Assembly (NCBI GenBank): GCA_011390535.1
Contig: JAABSF010000051.1
Span: 1-10,644, forward strand
Source: Deltaproteobacteria bacterium
GTDB lineage: Bacteria; Myxococcota_A; Polyangia; HGW-17; SLPX01
DNA length: 10,644 nucleotides
Direction of reading: 5' to 3'
Shown here: one piece after another, positions 5,956 through 10,644 of the stretch
Position numbering within the stretch: the first letter of the stretch is position 1
How the letters are laid out: the number at the start of each line of letters is the position of its first letter
Program-made: the position numbers and the translations under genes
Notes under the pieces: model-generated
Told to the model about the DNA's origin: nothing
The model's database searches: none
The model's input: only the letters and a program-made list of their open reading frames with translations

Positions 5956-7056
5956 ATGCAACACAAATATCTCAAATCCCAAGGAAGCAAGCCGACAAGT
6001 ATTTTTTTGGCCTTCTTGTTGATTCCCCTATTTACCTGTGGTTGTTCACCTGCAACAAATGTTCAAGGCCGCAGCGAAAAACCCCGCAAAGTCGAATCAA
6101 CCAGCAAAGTCGAATCAACCAGCAAAGTCGAATCAACCAGCAAAGTAGAATCAACCAGCAAAGTAGAATCAACCAGCAAAGTCGAATCAACCAGCAAAGT
6201 CGAATCAACCTCACAAGTAGCAACAAACAAACAAGATCTTACCAAACAAGTTCCGGAAAAAGCACGAACCAAGAATTCAGAAAGAATTGTAGAGGTTGTT
6301 CGCAGACGATCAATGTTCGGAGAAGCCATCGTCTTTGAACAAGGAGGTTACCGTTGCCTGGCGTTTAATGATCCACAAGAGATGCAGTCATGCGCGAAGA
6401 AAAACGGAAACCTTGATTTCCGTTTCGAGTATATAGAGATGATGTTCGTCGCTTCACTAATCCCCCGAAACCTAAAACGTGTATTAGTTTTGGGGCTCGG
6501 CGGCGGTTCACTCCCCCGCCTTATTTCAGCTTTTTATCCCAAAACGGTGATTCATATAGTTGAGATCGACCCTACAATAGTAAAGTTAGCTAAAAAATAC
6601 ATGGGATACAAACCCCAAAAAACAACACGCCTTTTCATTCAAGACGCTGCAAAATTTGCAAAAAATAAAGCTAAACTAAAAAAAAGGACCCCCTCTTTTT
6701 CGGGCTACGACCTGATATATGTCGACTGCTATGATGACGATGACATCCCAAAGCATCTACTTACCCAAAAGTTCATCAAAAATCTGGCTCAGCTCGTCAA
6801 CAGAAAAGGCATCATCTCAATCAACCTGGCTTATGATGCACCTCACTATTCAACTACGGTTACTCGTTACACCGATATTTTCAAAAAAGCATGGCTCATG
6901 AGGGGAATCCGATCGGGAAATCACATCTTAACAGTCTCAAACGCGTTCCCCCCATCTAAAGATATCCTGAAACGAGCCGCTGCCGTGGATAAGAAAAACA
7001 AAATCCCTTTTTCAGCAAAAACCACCTTGAAAAAATTCGGCGGCCCCAAGAATTAA
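5956..7056 (+). CDS. Lipoprotein-like protein with VESTSK repeats and a spermidine-synthase-like SAM domain
   Basis: The start is ATG 5956; TTG 5953 would add one residue, and neither has a clear ribosome-binding site. Residues 1-30 form a signal sequence with core IFLAFLLIPLF, ending TCGC, an imperfect lipobox with Cys30 as the likely lipidated residue. Seven VESTSK-type repeats (about 46-88) follow as a flexible stalk. From about residue 108 the protein is a Rossmann-fold methyltransferase of the spermidine/spermine synthase type. Evidence includes motif I VLVLGLGGGSLPRLI (176-190), the acidic loop VEIDP (202-206), QDAAKF (229-234), and YDLIYVD (251-257) followed by IPKHLLTQKF (264-273). 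The latter recalls the IPxHLxTxEF motif of uncharacterised SpeE-like proteins rather than true spermidine synthases. A SAM-type domain behind an export signal is unusual. The gene stands alone and converges with the next one. Confidence 0.85.
   Translation: MQHKYLKSQGSKPTSIFLAFLLIPLFTCGCSPATNVQGRSEKPRKVESTSKVESTSKVESTSKVESTSKVESTSKVESTSKVESTSQVATNKQDLTKQVPEKARTKNSERIVEVVRRRSMFGEAIVFEQGGYRCLAFNDPQEMQSCAKKNGNLDFRFEYIEMMFVASLIPRNLKRVLVLGLGGGSLPRLISAFYPKTVIHIVEIDPTIVKLAKKYMGYKPQKTTRLFIQDAAKFAKNKAKLKKRTPSFSGYDLIYVDCYDDDDIPKHLLTQKFIKNLAQLVNRKGIISINLAYDAPHYSTTVTRYTDIFKKAWLMRGIRSGNHILTVSNAFPPSKDILKRAAAVDKKNKIPFSAKTTLKKFGGPKN
6088..6213 (+). repeat. Seven in-frame 18-bp tandem repeats (KVESTS)
   Basis: Seven 18-bp units start with AAAGTCGAATCAACC; six end AGC and the last (6196-6213) ends TCA. 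Units 4 and 5 (6142-6177) share a synonymous change, GTC to GTA, so they probably arose by duplication of one unit. All copies keep the frame and encode KVESTS, which gives a six-residue periodic linker right after the lipoprotein signal. Near-identity at DNA level indicates recent expansion and likely copy-number variation. Confidence 0.95.
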
Positions 7057-7066
7057 ATATCCCCCT

Positions 7067-7101
7067 TGCCGCGCCTCCTCCACGCGCCTCCTCCAACGGC
7101 A
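7067..7101. repeat. 13-bp direct repeat between convergent genes, inside a weak stem
   Basis: GCGCCTCCTCCAC at 7071-7083 is followed directly by GCGCCTCCTCCAA at 7084-7096. The pair is flanked by TGCCG (7067-7071) and CGGCA (7097-7101), which could pair around a long loop. The position in the 63-bp gap between convergent stops suggests a shared termination region, but no T tract follows on either strand, so I do not call an intrinsic terminator. Confidence 0.5.
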
Positions 7102-7119
7102 GAGATTTTGCGCACAGCT

Positions 7120-8529
7120 TTAATCAAGATCTTTCAAACTATCCTTACTCATGGGTAATGCATCAATCACCGGCACTTCACCTGAGAGGAGCTTTTTTGC
7201 TTGGATCCGTCTAAAAGAAGAAGCTTCGTCTCCTCTCTGCCAAAGATCAAACCACCCCTCAGCGGGAGAGACAATAACCGACATCAAAGTTCTACTGTTA
7301 AACACCGGGGCTTTATTCAAAGCCCCTTTCAAATCATCCAACCCAAGAGGCGTACCCTCCATAAAAGTAGCTGCGTTGCGCAAGACTTTGAGTCTGGCTC
7401 GGGAGTTCTTTGTAGACCCCATCTGAAGCTTTTTCATGGTCGATGACAAAAAATGATTTGTAGAAGCCAGCACCTCATGGACCGGCTTGCGAATAGATGT
7501 CTTTGAAGCAGTGTATTCTATAACACCTGCGCCGCTCCGTGCATCCAATGCGGTTATGATAAAACCACTACAACGCCGTTTGGTCTTTAATTCATCTAAA
7601 AACTCCTGTGCTGTTTTCGCCTTCTGCAGAGCATCCCTCAATATGAGTGGTGTAGGAGTGCACAAACGCGCTGCATCCTTGGATGCAGAGACATTCATAG
7701 AGACCGCCACTCCTTTTGAATTCAAACCGGTCAAAACTCCAAGAAAACCGGGATAAGTATAGTTGGCATAGCTCTTCTTCCCGGGCGTTCTGACCACTAC
7801 AAAAACAGCCAACCCGTTTAAATCCGGAGGAGCGGGCCAATCCAGATTTCTGGCCAACAGGGGTTTAGCCGACGTAGCCTTAGCCGTCACTCCTACTGTT
7901 GAGCATGCAGATGATAAGGAGTCGACATGTGCATTCAGCACCAATATATCTTTGTAAGAGACACCCGCCGCCTCAGCCATGGCCTTCATCTCTGTCTTCA
8001 TCTCTTCGCTTATGAACTCTTCCGCGCTCTCCGCAACAACTCTCACTATACTCCGCCCGCCCATATGTGAATATAGAAAACCGTAAACGTACTTCTTGAC
8101 AATCCTGCGGATCTCTTCTTTCAATAAAGTCCCCTGCAACCTCCCCCGTTTCTGAGCATCCCCTTCCAGCACCAATACCTTCACGCCTTCCATTTCCGAT
8201 AGAGGCGCTATGGGCTTGGCCTTTGCCTTGGCGCTGGGTTGAGAAACCTCTTTAGACTCTGAATCCGCCCGGCCGGCCTCTCGCTCCCCAACATCCGGCT
8301 TCTCAGATGCAGAAGACTGAGAACTCTTCTTTACACATCCCCCGACAAGCAGAAAACACAAGAGCAGTAAAATGAAAAACCTCGACGCCAAGCCACCCCA
8401 TCTTGAAGCGAGACCACCACTTAAGCTAAATAACCCATGAGCCTCCAGGCCACATTCCATCGGCTCCAACGCTTCTTTGGAAACAATATTCAGTTTCCTC
8501 ATATTAATTCGTTTCCCGGGCAACGACAT
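7120..8529 (-). CDS. Lipoprotein of the C45 (acyl-CoA:6-APA acyltransferase-like) Ntn-hydrolase family
   Basis: This 469-residue protein has a hydrophobic stretch FFILLLLCFLLVGGC (51-65) with a good lipobox, LVGGC, so Cys65 is the expected lipidated residue. A Ser/Glu/Lys linker (66-108) follows, then a C45-type domain: GDAQKRGRLQG (123-133), an alpha-helical segment, then SACSTVGV (207-214), in which Cys209 is the expected nucleophile exposed by self-cleavage. Next come LLARNLDWP (224-232), GLNSKGVAVSMN (268-279) and STNHF (356-360), all typical of this family. Members act on amide or peptide-like bonds or transfer acyl groups; the substrate cannot be told here, but lipidation places it outside the cytoplasmic membrane. 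The start ATG at 8529 has AAAGGGGG just upstream. About 50 residues precede the hydrophobic core, long for a lipoprotein signal, and include a doubled GGLASR (38-43, 45-50). Confidence 0.88.
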   Translation of the reverse strand: MSLPGKRINMRKLNIVSKEALEPMECGLEAHGLFSLSGGLASRWGGLASRFFILLLLCFLLVGGCVKKSSQSSASEKPDVGEREAGRADSESKEVSQPSAKAKAKPIAPLSEMEGVKVLVLEGDAQKRGRLQGTLLKEEIRRIVKKYVYGFLYSHMGGRSIVRVVAESAEEFISEEMKTEMKAMAEAAGVSYKDILVLNAHVDSLSSACSTVGVTAKATSAKPLLARNLDWPAPPDLNGLAVFVVVRTPGKKSYANYTYPGFLGVLTGLNSKGVAVSMNVSASKDAARLCTPTPLILRDALQKAKTAQEFLDELKTKRRCSGFIITALDARSGAGVIEYTASKTSIRKPVHEVLASTNHFLSSTMKKLQMGSTKNSRARLKVLRNAATFMEGTPLGLDDLKGALNKAPVFNSRTLMSVIVSPAEGWFDLWQRGDEASSFRRIQAKKLLSGEVPVIDALPMSKDSLKDLD

Positions 8530-8838
8530 CGAAACCCCCTTTGATAAAAAAAGTGATTTTTTTCAACTCTGCAATCCAAATCAAAGCTTAACTTCATTGC
8601 CATAACAAAAGCGGACTATAAAATAACCATTCTAGAATGCAAACATTTCAGTGACCGCCCAAATACCACCATCCCTGATTTCATGTAAACCTCTGAGCAA
8701 AAAAAACCTTACTCCTGTTCTGTTCCCCTCGGATTTTTATTAAAACTTGTTGCGAGCTGAAATTTATCCGAACCACGCCGGTGAAAGTAGCCTGCAATTG
8801 CCCTGCTCCCCGACTGTTTATCCGAGTCAGACTTCGTG
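8530..8838. other. Intergenic region upstream of the C45 lipoprotein gene
   Basis: No gene is seen. For the reverse-strand gene starting at 8529, a modest promoter candidate reads TTGTTA, 17 bp, TTTGAT (roughly 8583-8611, reverse strand), four of six consensus bases in each hexamer. An A7-GTGA-T7 symmetrical tract (8546-8563) lies in the presumed leader, and a 12-bp palindrome at 8628-8639 lies upstream. No hairpin-plus-T-tract terminator is evident for the PA14 gene ending at 8839. Confidence 0.45.
8628..8639. promoter_or_regulatory. 12-bp perfect palindrome CATTCTAGAATG, candidate operator
   Basis: CATTCTAGAATG is a perfect palindrome in an AT-rich stretch about 100 bp upstream of the C45 lipoprotein start codon and just upstream of the possible -35. 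It could be a regulator site. A 12-bp palindrome is not rare enough to be secure on its own. Confidence 0.25.
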
Positions 8839-8865
8839 TCAATCTTCGTGTCGATCTTCGTTGCC
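8831..8865 (-). repeat. Imperfect 12-bp repeats spanning the stop codon of the PA14 gene
   Basis: Read on the reverse strand, three 12-bp units follow one another: GGCAACGAAGAT, CGACACGAAGAT, TGACACGAAGTC. They encode GNED, RHED, then stop. The stop TGA is at the position of the CGA (Arg) codon of the previous unit, so the present end of the protein is one C-to-T difference inside a duplicated unit. Reading past it would add only HEV before the next TGA. Confidence 0.6.
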
Positions 8866-9966
8866 ATCCTTCACCTTGCAGCAAAGGTATTTCGCTGGTA
8901 CCAAACTGAGGTGTCTCTTGTCGGTGCCCCAAAGCAATTCCATGCGTGCGCTGAGGGTTTCTTCGAAATAGTCCACGCGGAGCCGGTACCAGCCCTTGGA
9001 AAGTCGTACCTTTTTACAGGCACGACGGTAAGGGCCGGCGGTCCAATCATTGATCAAGAGTTCTCGGTCCAGAAAAACGCGGGCGCCGTCATCAACACCC
9101 ACACAGATGTAACGCGGGCCGGTCTTCGGGGCACGGATGAAACCATCCCAGCGTATGCTGAAATGGTCGGCATTTACACCCGGCGCCGGAGACTTTCGGG
9201 TGTTGATGTTGATCTGCCGATCCACCCTTGCAAGGATCCGTTTGTCGAAATCTTTGCCGTTGTAATATGTGCCTACGATGCCGCCCGGGTACGTGATTTC
9301 ACCGGGATCCACCCCGGAAACCCGAGAGCGAAAGAAAAAATAGAGATACACCGCGATACATGCAAAAAACACCGGCAACATGAAAATTATTATACGGCGG
9401 ATTCTATGGGCCCGGACAACCTCTTTTTCAGTGGAAAGTTTCATGGAGATAAATCTTTCCATTCGGTACAAGATGTGAGTGATCTCTGAATAACGAGGGA
9501 TTCCTGATACAGAATCCCTTTGCCGGCGAAGGTAAAGCATTACTTCTTCAGATCCGGGCACCGTAGAATCAGTGTAAGGCTCGTCGAAAAGGCCAGTATC
9601 ATCGTCCTTGCCAACGTCCGTGTTATCGTCCTTGCCAACGTCCGTGTTATCGTCCTTGCCAACGTCCGTGTTATCGTCCTTGCTAACGTCCGTGTTATCG
9701 TCCTTGCTGTTGAACTTTTTCCCGTGTGATGCATACAACCACTCCAGAGCTTCCCGCAATACTTCATTTGTAAACCTGGATGCAAGATCTTGCGGCAAAT
9801 CAGGTGTGCGTTGAATCCATGTTATGGTTGCCCTCAAGCCACGGAACCGTCGAAACACATGCCTTCGGATCTCCCGTATATCATCATCGTATTCACTGAG
9901 TCGGGTGCATGTGTCCATGGACATGATGTTTGCAAGTGTCTCCTTGTGTCTTGAATGAGATGTCAT
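8839..9966 (-). CDS. Single-pass membrane protein with extracytoplasmic PA14 domain
   Basis: I choose ATG at 9966 because GGTGGAG lies six bases before it. ATG at 9981 would add five residues and lacks such a site. The 375-residue protein has an N-terminal soluble part with Arg-rich helices (about 24-80), an acidic tandem repeat KDDNTDVG (88-119 plus a partial copy), and a second helical part (140-185). One membrane helix follows (IIIFMLPVFFACIAVYLYFFF, 192-212). Arg/Lys residues before the helix predict N-terminus inside. The C-terminal part (about 229-361) is a PA14 domain, a carbohydrate- or ligand-binding beta-sandwich: IVGTYYNGKDF, FSIRWDGFIRAPKTGPRY, VGVDDGARVFLDRELLINDW and LSKGWYRLRVDYFE. 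It is expected to bind something outside the membrane. The upstream membrane-protein gene ends 2 nt before this start, so they are probably one operon. Confidence 0.85.
   Translation of the reverse strand: MTSHSRHKETLANIMSMDTCTRLSEYDDDIREIRRHVFRRFRGLRATITWIQRTPDLPQDLASRFTNEVLREALEWLYASHGKKFNSKDDNTDVSKDDNTDVGKDDNTDVGKDDNTDVGKDDDTGLFDEPYTDSTVPGSEEVMLYLRRQRDSVSGIPRYSEITHILYRMERFISMKLSTEKEVVRAHRIRRIIIFMLPVFFACIAVYLYFFFRSRVSGVDPGEITYPGGIVGTYYNGKDFDKRILARVDRQININTRKSPAPGVNADHFSIRWDGFIRAPKTGPRYICVGVDDGARVFLDRELLINDWTAGPYRRACKKVRLSKGWYRLRVDYFEETLSARMELLWGTDKRHLSLVPAKYLCCKVKDGNEDRHED
9601..9708 (-). repeat. In-frame 24-bp tandem repeats (KDDNTDVG) in the PA14 gene
   Basis: Four 24-bp units fill 9601-9696 and a half unit follows at 9697-9708. 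The three units at 9601-9672 are identical; the unit at 9673-9696 has one base difference (GCC versus GCT in the plus-strand direction). Each unit encodes eight residues, KDDNTDVG (the first copy in the protein ends VS). The predicted topology puts this acidic tract in the cytoplasm. Near-identity means recent, probably ongoing, copy-number change. Confidence 0.95.
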
Positions 9967-9968
9967 GG

Positions 9969-10644
9969 TCAACTCCACCATAGTCGACCGAACGAAAGTA
10001 TCCAGACCAGACCTATGGAAACGGCGAAAACCGTAGCGCGCAGGCTAAACCGCCTACGAGCGCCGAGTCGATCTACAAAATGATATATGGCCACCGTCTG
10101 CCCGAGCACCATGGTCGCATAGACGGCGCTTGAAGTACGCATCGGATCTGTTGCAAAAAGATCAATCTTACTACGGGGCGGAAGTGCCGCCGCCAATGAC
10201 ACTATTGCTCCAATGATTACGGATGCAGCAGTCAGTGCAAGCAAGTCGTGAAAGTGCTTCTTCGCAAGATAGCGAGGCAAGAGAGCAAAAAAAGCAACTA
10301 CGCCCACCCCGCCTAGAACGGCACAGTACTCTACTATGTTCGTATCCATGCGATTCATGAATATCAACCGGGACAGACTTTGGTCCAATATTTCAAGGCA
10401 CTCCCGCGGTTCATTCAACAGGTGTGCCGGCAAATCGGCGAGCTTACTCACAAAAAGGGAACGTGCTTCAACATCCATTGTGTTACCGGCCACATTGAGA
10501 CTTTTAAGCAACGCTTCCCAGCCGCGCTGTACGAATACCGGAAGAACGGCGAAAAAAAACCCCGCAACCGCCACCCGACCATCGAAATGTCCTTCAATCC
10601 GACGTCGACGCACTATGCGTACCACAGTCCAGAGCAAAACGGCG
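9969..10644 (-). CDS. Multi-pass membrane protein, 5' end cut off by the window
   Basis: The reverse-strand frame is open from the window edge to TGA at 9969-9971. The only early start is a TTG near the edge without an upstream site in view, so the true start is probably outside. About 225 residues are visible, ending IGLVWILSFGRLWWS. Four or five hydrophobic spans can be seen: VAVAGFFFAVLPVFV; EYCAVLGGVGVVAFFALLP; LALTAASVIIGAIVSLAAAL; VYATMVLGQTVAIYHFV; and TVFAVSIGLVWILSF. A roughly 70-residue soluble helical loop lies between the first and second, with charged loops such as RYLAKKHFH elsewhere. I do not recognise the family and see no catalytic motif. It ends 2 nt before the PA14 gene start, and its last codons hold that gene's ribosome-binding site, so the two products are likely made together and may work together at the membrane. 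Confidence 0.75.
   Translation of the reverse strand, partial: AVLLWTVVRIVRRRRIEGHFDGRVAVAGFFFAVLPVFVQRGWEALLKSLNVAGNTMDVEARSLFVSKLADLPAHLLNEPRECLEILDQSLSRLIFMNRMDTNIVEYCAVLGGVGVVAFFALLPRYLAKKHFHDLLALTAASVIIGAIVSLAAALPPRSKIDLFATDPMRTSSAVYATMVLGQTVAIYHFVDRLGARRRFSLRATVFAVSIGLVWILSFGRLWWS

Noticed and set aside
6032..6338. Several overlapping open frames on both strands across the 18-bp repeat
   Set aside because: A stop-free 18-bp unit keeps other frames open automatically. Only the frame with the signal sequence and methyltransferase domain is coherent.
8836..9489. Plus-strand open frame of 217 codons opposite the PA14 gene
   Set aside because: The PA14 motifs are unambiguous on the reverse strand; the antisense product shows no domain and no ribosome-binding site. 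It is a shadow.
9520..9814. Open frames on both strands over the 24-bp repeats (VRVIVLAN- or TRTLART-type peptides)
   Set aside because: They are by-products of a stop-free repeat unit inside the PA14 gene.

Overview
The window looks like a chromosomal segment of a deltaproteobacterial-grade bacterium, most likely Myxococcota or Bradymonadota. The evidence is an RD-type Ser/Thr kinase with the HRDVTPQN and KAGVLKGKFGYMSPEQ signatures, C-terminal PEGA-like repeats after one membrane span, and a neighbour of a family I remember only from such genomes. Base composition is moderate and several intergenic gaps are long. No rRNA, tRNA, CRISPR array or transposon is visible. The lineage call is an inference from protein style.

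Layout. Positions 1-147 (-) are the N-terminus of a cut-off gene with a strong ribosome-binding site. Positions 148-761 hold no convincing gene. Positions 762-1106 (+) encode a small cupin. The gap 1107-1604 carries a near-consensus sigma70-type promoter, a 17-bp element present twice exactly 150 bp apart, a 28/29-bp tandem duplication and an intrinsic-terminator-like hairpin. This looks like a regulated leader, or a small RNA, ahead of the kinase gene. Positions 1605-4481 (+) encode the membrane kinase. It overlaps the start of 4481-5671 (+), whose central and C-terminal motifs resemble a divergent RelA/SpoT nucleotidyltransferase. Positions 5693-5836 are a non-coding 8-bp tandem repeat organised into 24-bp higher-order units. 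Positions 5956-7056 (+) encode a probable lipoprotein with a spermidine-synthase-like methyltransferase fold behind seven VESTSK repeats. The convergent gene 7120-8529 (-) is a lipoprotein of the C45 acyltransferase/Ntn-hydrolase family. Upstream on the same strand, 8839-9966 (-) encodes a single-pass PA14-domain protein and 9969-10644 (-) a truncated multi-pass membrane protein. The last two are 2 nt apart and probably co-transcribed.

Themes. Most products are predicted to lie at, or beyond, the cytoplasmic membrane: the kinase, two lipoproteins, the PA14 anchor and the polytopic protein. The best functional unit is the kinase/RelA-SpoT-like pair. Its overlapping reading frames and shared regulated leader suggest that a membrane signal is coupled to a nucleotide-modifying enzyme. 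A second theme is short tandem duplication: 8/24-bp, 18-bp, 24-bp, 13-bp and 12-bp units occur within 5 kb, in and between genes.
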